This document shows positions 27,801 to 35,144 of a stretch of 64,000 nucleotides of DNA, in pieces. Each line of letters begins with the position of its first letter. The stretch's first letter is position 1. The DNA is from Paenibacillus foliorum. GTDB taxonomy: Bacteria; Bacillota; Bacilli; Paenibacillales; NBRC-103111. The stretch lies in NCBI RefSeq assembly GCF_013141765.1, contig NZ_WHOD01000017.1:26349-90348 (forward strand), in the 5' to 3' direction. The translations under genes were made by a program, and so were the position numbers. Below the pieces are notes generated by a model. That model did no database searches and was not told where the DNA came from. It worked only from the letters and a program-made list of their open reading frames with translations.

Positions 27801-28540
27801 GCCAAACAGCCATTTTAACCAAAAAATTAAGAACGGCGACAGTCCGAGTCGAAGAGGATATTCAATTGTGGAGGCTTGATTCCACTGCGTTATATGAGTT
27901 GATGTTTGACCGCACGGGGATTGCATTGGAAATGATGAAATTGCTATCACGCCGCTTGCGGACTATGCTTGATCGCAGTGCGCAACCTAGGGAGGAGTCG
28001 GTTCAACAAGATCTGACTTCTAAACAGGAAGCTTTCTCTTCATTGGCGGAAGTGGCCACTGCTTCTTTGGCTGAGTTGAGACAGGCTGACTCACTAGCTG
28101 ATTCGACGCATAACAACAAGATTCTACGTAGAGTACTGATTCTACAAAAGATTGACCTGTTTTCCCATTTGACTCAAGATGATTTCATTCGTTTGGCCCA
28201 AATGGTGGATGAAGTTGAATACGAAGCAGGAGAAGCTATATGCGGTGTAGGTGATTTCGGCGACTCCATGTTTGGAATTATTGAAGGAAACGTTCGTGTG
28301 CATAGGGGGAGTGAAACCTTCGCCTTTTTAGGCGAAGGAGAATATTTTGGCGAGATGGCCATCATTGATAGCGGCCCTCGTTCTGCTGATTGCACAGCGA
28401 TAGGTCAGACTGTACTGCTTCAGCTTCAAAAAGATCAGGTATTCTCCTTCTGCTTCCAAAATATTGACTTGCTCCGCAGTATGATGCAGGTACTCGCTGA
28501 CCGGGTTAAAGGTATGCTCCATGAAGATGGAATTCGCTAA
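24866..28540 (+). CDS. NTT/MFS-type transporter fused to HEAT repeats and two cNMP-binding domains
   Basis: A 1224-residue fusion. Residues about 25-440 contain roughly 12 hydrophobic segments in the style of ATP/ADP (NTT) or MFS carriers (GRTSADALFLSRF, then a long helical bundle ending near AAIKVKKAYLQTLL). Residues about 450-880 are alpha-helical HEAT-like repeats (PYPEVCVEAIIYIEQM, NPQVKAQALLALAAYS). Two cyclic-nucleotide-binding domains follow: about 915-1040 (FKERDPGDSLYLIQSGRAGV, GDCFGQTAIL) and about 1090-1215 (GDFGDSMFGIIEGNVRV, GEGEYFGEMAII). The arrangement suggests a transporter gated by a nucleotide or other effector. The substrate is unknown, and I cannot tell whether key NTT residues are kept. 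It is monocistronic, with a terminator at 28556-28592. Confidence 0.82.
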   Translation: MLKLFTGKTMVKAAQRFTEDKEEYTKVLWLFGYLFCVVSASTLGRTSADALFLSRFDASQLSIMYLPQSASLILIGILFQKFSSRFRLDRLIKVLIPIVSLLVLVSRIGVGQNYTWVYPVIYVVYDVFNFLMIVIFWQFATSVMDQRKVKRMIGLVGSGGIIGGIISGFGLKLLVPLTGTANLIYFYAALQLLALIAVYRVIGMSRDPEELFSTSKARTKKPTNERKRQGEQKAGLFQNVPHLKYVAIMSATLVLSLTFVDYQFKVILRNTLQNDALAGFMGSFYGFSGLLALFVQLFVAGKLLTRFGVMTAILVFPIALFTGSLGVLLMPVLALAVIVKGSDKVVGDTIYSSVSQLIMFPISPEWRNRAKGFLDGVVRNGAKGIAGISLIILSPLLSAGQFSYVILALLACCVVAAIKVKKAYLQTLLSTLETRGTDLQETELDLMDPASRQILISALESSDRHQVMYALKILRGLDGFDLSPHIPALLRNPYPEVCVEAIIYIEQMTPAGLEQELQELLSSPNPQVKAQALLALAAYSKEEYLDQITLHLEADEVEIKAGAIAGLIKFYGIEGMFRAVGTLKQLIESTDEEERTAMAVLFGRIGIQSFFKPLVPMLNDTSSKVRICALESAALLRVPALVPHIVLMLQDSRTRRHAIEALAAYDEKVIIGLLEPYFIEEGTSLLHLPKVFERIGTQGAFDTLLIHYGPSNYEMRDKLLEALRSLRHGIRQVDEKLVEELILQEIQLYWQFAEQSAGVAGNKAYSAISEAVDQIRSSMTGRIFGLLGLVYESKTVQAVYANWSEGEARQQANAAEVMDQMLLGNLRMEIIKIMSSPQKVTGALKKEALEDEKLIWLYEHGDEWLRQMIQLDVMQENRLVEHAALKLRLDASKNISLDWLADQMKRVLLLKKVSLFQGLTSRDLFFIAAQLKRVSETSGATVFKERDPGDSLYLIQSGRAGVYRNQEKISELRVGDCFGQTAILTKKLRTATVRVEEDIQLWRLDSTALYELMFDRTGIALEMMKLLSRRLRTMLDRSAQPREESVQQDLTSKQEAFSSLAEVATASLAELRQADSLADSTHNNKILRRVLILQKIDLFSHLTQDDFIRLAQMVDEVEYEAGEAICGVGDFGDSMFGIIEGNVRVHRGSETFAFLGEGEYFGEMAIIDSGPRSADCTAIGQTVLLQLQKDQVFSFCFQNIDLLRSMMQVLADRVKGMLHEDGIR

Positions 28541-28555
28541 ACATACTGCATAAAA

Positions 28556-28592
28556 AAAACAACGGTCATCCTTCAGGGATGGCCGTTGTTTC
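28556..28592 (+). terminator. Intrinsic terminator
   Basis: AAACAACGGTCATCC pairs with GGGATGGCCGTTGTTT around TTCA and is flanked by A- and T-runs, directly after the transporter fusion gene. Confidence 0.9.
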
Positions 28593-28639
28593 CTTTTGTT
28601 CATCTACTCAATTGTAGAAATCGCGATAGAGTAGTACTC

Positions 28640-29398
28640 TTAATCCATTTGCTTCACTGGGCTTAGCTTACGATAGGTCAGCAGCTCCGAAATGGTTACA
28701 AAACGGTAGCCGCGGTTTTTGAGCTCAGGCAAAATTTGCTTTAGAGCATCAATCGTTTGTGTCTTGCCTTCAACCCAATCATGAAGTAGCACGATATCGC
28801 CGTTTTTCGCATTATTCAATACGGTGCTCGTAATCTTGGCAACACCTGGCGTAGCCCAGTCTCTTGTGTTAATATGCCAGGACCACATTACTACCGTGTA
28901 ACCGGCTTTTCTTGCTGCAAGGACAAGGGCTTCATTATAATATCCGCCCGGCGGCCGGAATAAATGGGGCTTTTGACCGGATGTTCTGTAAATGATCTTC
29001 TCCGCACGACTTATTTCCTCGGAAATTTTATTCTCGGGAAAGGACCGATTGAAGTAGGTATGATGGTATGTATGATTGGCTAGCTCATGACCTTCGGCAA
29101 CCTCGCGGCTAACAAGCTCAGGGTGTAGCTCCGCTTTATTTCCTACAATGAAAAAGGTCGCTTTGGCCTCATACTGCTTCAAAAGCTCTAAGATTTGCGG
29201 CGTATCCTCCGGATCGGGACCGTCATCGAAGGTCAATGCTATTACTTTCTCTTCGGTCGGCACCTCCCATACCACTTCGCCCCGCTTCTCGTAGTAGAAG
29301 CGATTTTTCTTAGGTGTTTGTGCAGCGCTCAAATTACCGCTTAAACCAATTAATAGACAGCACATCAGCAGTAATATTTTTGCAAAAAATTTCCACAT
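28640..29398 (-). CDS. Polysaccharide deacetylase (CE4/NodB domain), exported
   Basis: A 252-residue protein with an N-terminal signal peptide or anchor (about residues 1-25) and a CE4 domain. TFDDGPDP is motif 1 with the catalytic Asp and metal-binding Asp, and HTYHH is motif 2 with the two metal-binding histidines. RPPGGYYN is motif 3, DWATPG motif 4 and VLLHD motif 5. It would remove N-acetyl groups from peptidoglycan or another amino-sugar polymer outside the cell. ATG 29398 is preferred to the longer frame because GGAAGGAGAA lies at normal distance before it. Of the Bacillus enzymes it looks closest to the PdaA/PdaB and YlxY group. Confidence 0.92.
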   Translation of the reverse strand: MWKFFAKILLLMCCLLIGLSGNLSAAQTPKKNRFYYEKRGEVVWEVPTEEKVIALTFDDGPDPEDTPQILELLKQYEAKATFFIVGNKAELHPELVSREVAEGHELANHTYHHTYFNRSFPENKISEEISRAEKIIYRTSGQKPHLFRPPGGYYNEALVLAARKAGYTVVMWSWHINTRDWATPGVAKITSTVLNNAKNGDIVLLHDWVEGKTQTIDALKQILPELKNRGYRFVTISELLTYRKLSPVKQMD

Positions 29399-29591
29399 TA
29401 TGTTGGATTCTCCTTCCCAGATCAAGCCCTTGGCAAAACGGCGTATGCTGGAATTAGCTCCTCGAAAGTGAGTGCATTATAGTTTTCCCGCTTTCTACCT
29501 TATTAACCAAGCAAAGATGAAGAAATAGAGGAGCTCTCATGTGAGGGGAACAAGAAAGTCTTGCACAACAGAACGATAAGATTTTTTGCGA

Positions 29592-29658
29592 CATAAAAAA
29601 CGCTCCTTTTATTAGGGAAATTGGTGGTTTAGAATCCATTTTCCCGAAAAGGAGCGTT
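29592..29658 (-). terminator. Intrinsic terminator of namA
   Basis: On the minus strand AACGCTCCTTTT pairs with AAAAGGAGCGTT; an inner GGGAAA/TTTCCC stem continues it and TTTTTTATG follows. It lies just after the NamA stop. Confidence 0.9.
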
Positions 29659-29695
29659 CTTTAATTATAGTAAGAGGCAAGGGGGATTGGTTTGC

Positions 29696-30706
29696 TTACC
29701 AGCCTCTTTGATATTGTTTGGGTGCAGCAAGCTCTGCGTTTAATTGTTTAGCTGCGGTTCGCGGCCAATAAGGATCGCGCAGCAGTTCTCTACCTAACAG
29801 TACAAGATCGGCACGATCATTGGATATTATTTCCTCCGCTTGCTCTGGCGTTGTGATCATCCCGACAGCCCCTGTGGCGATGCCAGCAGATGCTTTAATA
29901 GTGTGAGCGAGAGGGACTTGGTAACCAGGATAAGCATGGATGCTGGCGGGTACAACGCTACCTGAACTGCAATCGATCAGATCGATTCCTTGCGATTTCA
30001 TTTGTTCAGCAAAATAAATGAAATCCTCGATCTGATTACCTTCAGGATGATATTCATTGGCTGAGATGCGGACAAACAAAGGACCTGTCCAAGAGGCACG
30101 GATTCCATCAATTATTTCTCTAAGGAAGCGGTATCGGTTATCCCGATCTCCGCCATATACATCTGTACGGTGATTGGTTAACGGAGATAGAAACTCGTTA
30201 ATTAAATAGCCATGCGCCCCATGGAGTTCCAAGGCATCAAATCCGGCCGCTTTTGCTCTTTGTGCTGCTTGGACGAAAGCCTGTTGGGTGGCTCTCACCT
30301 GCTCCAGACTCATGGCTTCGGGTGTTTTCGAGCTGTCATTGAAGGGGATCGCTGAAGGTGCGATGATTGGGCCTTCAAGGACTGCTTTACGGCCTGCATG
30401 AGCCAATTGGATGGCGATTTTGGAGCCTTGGCCATGCACCAGTCCAACCAGCTCCTTCAAGCCTGTTATATGTTCATCACTCCAAATACCAAGATCTTGA
30501 GGCGAGATACGACCCTGCGCTGTTACTGCTGATGCTTCTACGATAATAAGTCCAACTTGACCAACTGCTCTTGCTGGATAGTGGATTTTGTGCCAATCCT
30601 GTACCTTGCCGGATTGGTCCACGCACGAATACATGCACATAGGCGACATAACAATGCGGTTTTTGAGGGTCATCCCATTTATCGTAATTGGTGAAAATAA
30701 TTTCAT
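29696..30706 (-). CDS. namA: NADPH dehydrogenase, old yellow enzyme family (NamA/YqjM)
   Basis: A 336-residue FMN enzyme of the YqjM branch. MSPMCMYSC carries the class-specific Cys (residue 24) and Tyr (26) that tune the flavin, and [15 protein letters not shown] with [10 protein letters not shown] is the diagnostic OYE block. [16 protein letters not shown] ends the barrel at the FMN phosphate site. It reduces alpha,beta-unsaturated carbonyls and nitro compounds with NADPH, and in Bacillus is linked to detoxification. It is monocistronic, with its own terminator. The length agrees with YqjM (about 338). Confidence 0.95.
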   Translation of the reverse strand: MKLFSPITINGMTLKNRIVMSPMCMYSCVDQSGKVQDWHKIHYPARAVGQVGLIIVEASAVTAQGRISPQDLGIWSDEHITGLKELVGLVHGQGSKIAIQLAHAGRKAVLEGPIIAPSAIPFNDSSKTPEAMSLEQVRATQQAFVQAAQRAKAAGFDALELHGAHGYLINEFLSPLTNHRTDVYGGDRDNRYRFLREIIDGIRASWTGPLFVRISANEYHPEGNQIEDFIYFAEQMKSQGIDLIDCSSGSVVPASIHAYPGYQVPLAHTIKASAGIATGAVGMITTPEQAEEIISNDRADLVLLGRELLRDPYWPRTAAKQLNAELAAPKQYQRGW

Positions 30707-31102
30707 AGCTTCTCTGCCTCCATCCTATTTGTACAATTAGGGATACTTTTAAACATTAAGTAAATAACTCTATAATAGTAAGCTGCTTTATAGCTAAAAT
30801 TATACATGATTTTTTGGAGGGAAATCCAATTTTGATGTGTTTTTATTTTCGTATTACATCTGAGTCTGGTTTGTGCTGTGTTATCTTAATGATACTGTTC
30901 ACTTTTTTTTCTGCATTATTCTCCTTTAGCCAATAAATATTACTCGAATCGTGTTGCAATAACATGAAATATGTGGTAATTTATAGTGAATATTGGTAAA
31001 TAGAGCGGAAGAACCGTCTCTCCCATGCTTAACGGCATGGTGAGGGGCGGTTTTTTTTGCATATTCACCAAAGGTTCAACTAAATAGAATGGGGGGATGA
31101 AC
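30707..31102. other. Intergenic region before the Tad-like locus
   Basis: About 395 bp, very A/T-rich, between divergent genes. It must contain the namA promoter and the promoter of the kinase/Tad operon, but no clear -35/-10 pair was found by eye. The only strong element is the terminator hairpin at 31012-31058, and no ORF is supported. Confidence 0.6.
31012..31058 (+). terminator. Terminator hairpin in the leader of the kinase/Tad operon
   Basis: AACCGTCTCTCCCATGC pairs with GCATGGTGAGGGGCGGTT (with G-T and one mismatch) and is followed by eight T. It stands about 45 bp before the kinase start with no gene upstream on that strand, so it may be an attenuator or the end of a small RNA. Confidence 0.65.
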
Positions 31103-33049
31103 ATGACTAATCAGCTGCTTGGTAAGGGTACCGGCGATGTATTGGGGGATCGCTACAGGATTGTGTCCATATTGGGAAGTGGTGGGATGAGTACGGTTTA
31201 TTTGGCTGAGGACTTACGCCTCGCTGGAAAGCGTTGGGCGGTGAAGGAAACAAGGCCGACGAAAGAGGAGGCTCATACTTGTTTGGCTGAGGCGGATATG
31301 CTGATTCGGCTGAATCATCCGAATTTACCGAAAATTGTCGACTTTTACCCAGCTGATAGCCAGGGTTTTAGCTATCTGGTAATGGATTACATTGAAGGGG
31401 AGACGTTGCTTCAACGGTTTGAGCGGCAGGCGAGACGGATGACGGAAGGTCAAGTTATCGGATATGCTTTGCAACTGTGCGATTTGTTTCACTATCTGCA
31501 TACACGTAGGCCGGATCCGATTATTTATCGCGACTTGAAGCCGGCTAACTTGATGATCGATGTGGAGGAACGGGTAAGACTCATTGACTTCGGCATAGCT
31601 CGCAGCTTCAAAGCGGGGCAGGCCGGCGATACGGTGAGCATCGGTACAATAGGCTTTGCCGCCCCAGAGCAGTTCGAGGGGCGGCAGACGGATTCGCGCA
31701 CCGATTTATACGGGCTTGGTGCGCTGTTGTACTTTTTGCTGAGCGGCGGTCAATATTACTGCGCCGCTTATAAGCGGCTCCGCGAGCATGATGCTGGACT
31801 CTCCGCGAGCCTCACAGCGCTCGTAGAGAAGCTGCTGCGAGCGGAACCCGGCGAGCGATGCCAGAGCGCGGCGGAGGTACGCAGCGAGCTTCAGCGCGCG
31901 CTGGCCGAGCAGCGTGCGCACGACGGCACAGCCGCAGGCGCGGAGCGCCAGGCGCCGGGAAGCGGAGCAACAGCCCGCGGATACGCGCGGGCGGAAGCAG
32001 CGGCTGCCGCTGGCGCAGCGGGCATGGCGCAGCCGCCACGCATAGTCGCGGTAGGCGCGCTGTACGCCGGCGCGGGCGCGACGTTCGCGGCGCTGGCGAT
32101 AGCCCGCGCGCTGCACGAGCTCGGCGTGCCGCACGCGCTGCTCGAGCCGCCGGGGCGGCAGCCGGAGCTGTACGCGCTGCTGTACGGCGAGAGGCACGCG
32201 CCCGCGGGTTATCGCTGCTACAACGAAGCGGGCCGCGAAGAGCCGCTGTCGGCAGCCTCGGCGTGGGAGCACGGCTGCACGCTTTGGCTGCCAGCCAAAG
32301 CGCTTCCGTACGCACAGCAGCGCGCCGACTCAGCCGATCCTCCGAACACCGAGCCTGGAGGTCGTGGCACTGACCTCACGGGAGTAGGTGCATCGCTTGC
32401 CCATAGAGCAGGAAGGGTTGCGGACGCCCCGGCCTCGCCTGCTTACTATTTGCAAACCTATGGAGGGCCCATCATGGGTGATGGTCTTTATGCTCCTAGC
32501 GTAGGTCCTGGCTTGCATAACCATGACAATGCCAGTTCAGGAAGCGGTCTTCGCGGAGCCCGTGATTACTGGATGGCCATGTTTGAGGACTTGGAACGCC
32601 CTATCATTCTGATCGATATTGGCTCCGACTGGCATGAGCCTGCTGCGAGAGAACTGTTAGGGATAGCTACTGACTTGGTTTATGTAGCCGATCCGCTGCT
32701 GCATAAGCTGGAGTTGGCATCTGCACGGCGTAATCTGCGGCTGCTGGGTGAGCTGCGGCAATCGGGTAAGCCTGTTTACGGCATCGCCAACAAAGCCGTT
32801 GCATCGAGCCATACCGCACACTGGCTGCGCGTTCTGCCGGAGCAGCCAGTGTGCTTGATGCCTGCCATTAATCAGGCCAAGCTTGCCGAAGCAAGCTGGC
32901 TGGGTGTCTTGGTGCAGGAGCGGCCCGGCGTCAAACAGCCGCTAAACAGGGCTCTGCACCCGTGGCTGCGGAGCTGGCTGCCGCAGATCGGAGGGCAGGC
33001 TAGGCCCATCACTAAACGGATGCTAAATAAATTTCTGAACAATGGATAG
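31103..33049 (+). CDS. Ser/Thr protein kinase fused to a MinD/CpaE-like domain
   Basis: A 648-residue protein without transmembrane helix. Residues about 15-270 are a Hanks-type kinase: GSGGMSTVY (glycine loop), WAVKE (Lys), YRDLKPANLM (catalytic loop) and IDFGIA (DFG). An Ala/Gly/Arg-rich linker (about 270-315) is encoded by extremely GC-rich DNA. From about 315 the protein reads IVAVGALYAGAGATFAALAI, a P-loop-like start of a ParA/MinD fold, and later PIILIDIGSDWHEPAARELL like a Walker B strand; the P-loop lysines are absent. ATG 31103 is used (GGGGGGA at 31091-31097; ATG 31097 overlaps it). It heads the Tad-like operon, 18 bp before the CpaB-like gene, so the kinase may regulate pilus assembly. 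Confidence 0.82.
   Translation: MTNQLLGKGTGDVLGDRYRIVSILGSGGMSTVYLAEDLRLAGKRWAVKETRPTKEEAHTCLAEADMLIRLNHPNLPKIVDFYPADSQGFSYLVMDYIEGETLLQRFERQARRMTEGQVIGYALQLCDLFHYLHTRRPDPIIYRDLKPANLMIDVEERVRLIDFGIARSFKAGQAGDTVSIGTIGFAAPEQFEGRQTDSRTDLYGLGALLYFLLSGGQYYCAAYKRLREHDAGLSASLTALVEKLLRAEPGERCQSAAEVRSELQRALAEQRAHDGTAAGAERQAPGSGATARGYARAEAAAAAGAAGMAQPPRIVAVGALYAGAGATFAALAIARALHELGVPHALLEPPGRQPELYALLYGERHAPAGYRCYNEAGREEPLSAASAWEHGCTLWLPAKALPYAQQRADSADPPNTEPGGRGTDLTGVGASLAHRAGRVADAPASPAYYLQTYGGPIMGDGLYAPSVGPGLHNHDNASSGSGLRGARDYWMAMFEDLERPIILIDIGSDWHEPAARELLGIATDLVYVADPLLHKLELASARRNLRLLGELRQSGKPVYGIANKAVASSHTAHWLRVLPEQPVCLMPAINQAKLAEASWLGVLVQERPGVKQPLNRALHPWLRSWLPQIGGQARPITKRMLNKFLNNG
31800..32340. other. 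GC-rich compositional island inside the kinase gene
   Basis: The coding strand switches abruptly to Ala/Arg/Gly codons ending in G or C. By my count 48 of 60 bases in 31921-31980 are G or C, against roughly half in the neighbouring genes. The reading frame stays open throughout. The island covers the linker and the first part of the MinD-like domain. Confidence 0.8.
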
Positions 33050-33067
33050 AGCAGGAGGAAGGGCGCA

Positions 33068-33574
33068 ATGAGCATTGGGTATAGATTCCTTTATTACATT
33101 TTAGTTATTGGGTTGTGCTTATCAGGTCCTGCTTTATTAATTGGTTGGAAATGGGTGATAGAGCCGAATTGGGGAACTGTTGATGTTATAAAGGCGGCAC
33201 GTTCAGTCGAGCGCGGGGTTCGTTTATCGGAAGCAGATTTGAAGATGGTGAAAGTAAAAAAAGATCAGCTTGTCGAAGGTGCAGTCGTTAGGCTGCCTTC
33301 CGCACTTAAACAAGAGACGGCACGTGCGATTCGGCCTAATGAGCAAATAACCGATGCGATGCTCAATACGGGTCATTTGCTCCCTGCACCGAATGAGTGG
33401 AATATGCCGCTTCCTACGGAGTGGGTGTTTGGTAAGCCTCCCGGGAGTCTGCTGCGGGGCGATCGAATTTCCCTCTTGCCTGTACAGAAGGAGGACGCCA
33501 AGCGTGCGGGAGATCAAACGGCAGAGCAGTCGCTCTCCAGAGAGAAGCTTCTGCAATTAGATGTGCCGTTCTAG
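33068..33574 (+). CDS. CpaB/RcpC-like SAF-domain protein, cut short by TAG
   Basis: A 168-residue ORF with an N-terminal membrane helix (about residues 8-28) and a SAF-like domain (AARSVERGVRLSEADLKMV ... AIRPNEQITDAML), as in CpaB/RcpC, which form part of the Tad pilus outer assembly. GGAGGAAGGGCGCA precedes the ATG. The frame stops at TAG 33572-33574, but the same frame stays open for another 64 codons and continues the protein logically (next entry), so the product is probably truncated. The first ORF and its continuation together give a length of about 233 residues, normal for this family. Confidence 0.75.
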   Translation: MSIGYRFLYYILVIGLCLSGPALLIGWKWVIEPNWGTVDVIKAARSVERGVRLSEADLKMVKVKKDQLVEGAVVRLPSALKQETARAIRPNEQITDAMLNTGHLLPAPNEWNMPLPTEWVFGKPPGSLLRGDRISLLPVQKEDAKRAGDQTAEQSLSREKLLQLDVPF

Positions 33575-33769
33575 GAGGAGAGGAAGCTGCAGGAAATTGT
33601 TGTGAGCTTTGCCAAAGGAACGAATAATCAGGAAATTGCTGCTTCGGATGACCGTAAAAAGCCTACTGGAGCTGTAAGTACTATAGAGCTGATAGTGAAT
33701 GACGAACAAAAGGAGCTGATTCGTAAATACGGTACCAAGGGATATCGATTTCTGGTTGTTTATCGTTGA
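33575..33769 (+). pseudogene. In-frame continuation of the CpaB-like gene after the TAG
   Basis: Directly after the TAG the same frame codes EERKLQEIVVSFAKG, then TIELIVNDEQKELIRKYG and GYRFLVVYR, ending in TGA 33767-33769. The pattern IELIV-x-x-E-Q matches the last strand pair of CpaB-like proteins. There is no start codon at a useful distance from the AGGAGGAGAGG overlapping the TAG (the nearest GTG is 18 bases away). I read this as a nonsense-interrupted gene. A sequencing error or stop readthrough cannot be excluded. Confidence 0.7.
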
Positions 33770-33793
33770 TAGCATAAAGGAGGCAAGTAATAT

Positions 33794-35071
33794 TTGAAAA
33801 TATATGTTGTGTCAGCAGATCGAAGGCTCCTTGAAGCACTGCGTTTGTCTAGGGAATATGAGGCTGTGACCTCTGTTACTAAAGAAATGGTGACCGTCCT
33901 GCTGATGGATGCAAATGCAGATTACCAACAAGGATGGGGTGTGGGAGAGCTAAGCAGTGAAACTATTATCGTACATGGAGATGTATGGCTAGTAAGTGAT
34001 ACCCGGTTGGATATCCACGAGGCCGTAGCCTTGCGCAGACGGTACCCTGACAATAAGTTCATCTACATGCTGAGCAATGGCGATGATCCACCCGCGCTAA
34101 AAGCTGTGCAAACCCTTTGTGCTGCACACGGCATGAAGTATGTGCTTCCGTATCGGACACCTGAGCAGGTGGCAGATGAAACTGCCGAGATATGCTCGGG
34201 TAAGGAAAGAACAGTTAGCAAAGTGATAACGGTCATCGGAGCGCTACCTCAGATAGGATTAACGTCAAGCCTGATTGGCTTGGGCGTTATGCTCTCGCGC
34301 ATGAGCGAAGTACGTATCGGCATATTGGGGATGAATGGCTGGAATCCTGGAGATAGCGGCTTACGCTACACGGCCAAATATTTAGATGAGCTGTGGGGGA
34401 GCTTGCAGGGAAAGCAGCTTCAAGCTGAAGAGCTTCGCGGCAAGATGCAGCAGTTAGCACCGAAAGTTCATTACCTTGCAGGCAATAGGGATTTAAAGAA
34501 GCTTTACTACTACCAGACTGACGGAGTGTCCTGGCTCATCGAGAAGGCACGGGAATGCTTCGATGTTGTCCTGATTGACGCAGGCAGCTATGTGGATCAT
34601 GCTCTGGCAGCGCAAAGCATCCATGTCTCCGATCTGCTGTTGGTCCAGATGCATCAAGGCCAGCAAGCGAAGGCGCAATGGTGCCGAATGCATGAGCATA
34701 TTTTGCAGCCTGTGTTTCGGTGGAATGAGAGGCAGAAGATGCTGCTTTTTAACAAAATGCATCACTCCCCTAATTTCGAGAATGAAAAGCAGCTTTCACG
34801 TCAGATGGATATGCCTTATATAGGGAGTCTTCCTTATGTAGCATCGTTTCATCGGAGTGAGCTGGAGAGCAGTCTGCTAAACCTGCACTGGCCGGATTAT
34901 GATAAGGAGCTGCAGAAGGTAGCCCGGGCGATTATGCATTATTACGGTCTACCGCTAGCAGCTAGTGAAAAGGAAGTGAACTGTGGCTATTCGCAAAAGT
35001 TGCAGGGTATGCAGGTCAGAGACCGAAAAGCATCATGGTTTAGCTGGATGAAGTCGGCAAGGGAGGCATAA
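33794..35071 (+). CDS. CpaE/TadZ-like MinD-superfamily protein with degenerate P-loop
   Basis: A 425-residue protein. Residues 1-130 form a receiver-like N-terminal domain without phosphoacceptor features. From about 140 a MinD/ParA fold begins: KVITVIGALPQIGLTSSLIG stands where KGGVGKTT is expected, with no P-loop lysine. The Walker B-like CFDVVLIDAG and the later LLLVQMHQGQQAK fit TadZ/CpaE. In Tad systems this protein places the apparatus at its site in the cell. The start is TTG 33794 behind AAAGGAGGC. The gene is 25 bp after the CpaB-like continuation and ends 4 bp before a good start codon at 35076. Confidence 0.8.
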   Translation: MKIYVVSADRRLLEALRLSREYEAVTSVTKEMVTVLLMDANADYQQGWGVGELSSETIIVHGDVWLVSDTRLDIHEAVALRRRYPDNKFIYMLSNGDDPPALKAVQTLCAAHGMKYVLPYRTPEQVADETAEICSGKERTVSKVITVIGALPQIGLTSSLIGLGVMLSRMSEVRIGILGMNGWNPGDSGLRYTAKYLDELWGSLQGKQLQAEELRGKMQQLAPKVHYLAGNRDLKKLYYYQTDGVSWLIEKARECFDVVLIDAGSYVDHALAAQSIHVSDLLLVQMHQGQQAKAQWCRMHEHILQPVFRWNERQKMLLFNKMHHSPNFENEKQLSRQMDMPYIGSLPYVASFHRSELESSLLNLHWPDYDKELQKVARAIMHYYGLPLAASEKEVNCGYSQKLQGMQVRDRKASWFSWMKSAREA

Positions 35072-35075
35072 TTAG

Positions 35076-35135
35076 ATGGACGGCGAGCCTTTACCCAAAA
35101 GGGTATCCTCAACACGTTTTCAAATTGGTCAGTAA
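35076..35135 (+). other. 19-codon ORF in frame with cpaF, probably its original N-terminus
   Basis: GGGAGGC (35061-35067) lies eight bases before ATG 35076. The frame reads MDGEPLPKRVSSTRFQIGQ and ends at TAA 35133-35135. It is in the same frame as the CpaF-like ORF beginning at 35145, which has no ribosome-binding site of its own. The simplest reading is a nonsense codon near the start of cpaF, with the rest translated by reinitiation nine bases later. Confidence 0.6.
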
Positions 35136-35144
35136 CGCCCGGAT

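Noticed and set aside
29454..29639. 61-codon minus-strand ORF between NamA and the deacetylase
   Set aside because: It overlaps the NamA terminator, and its cysteine-rich composition and lack of start signal argue against a gene.
31706..32373. Long overlapping ORFs in other frames, on both strands, inside the kinase gene
   Set aside because: They arise from the GC-rich island, where stop codons are rare. They are Arg/Ala/Pro-rich without domain motifs or ribosome-binding sites.
33572..33574. Pyrrolysine or programmed readthrough at the TAG
   Set aside because: No supporting element (stem-loop or pyl genes) is seen, and ordinary nonsense mutation or sequence error is simpler.
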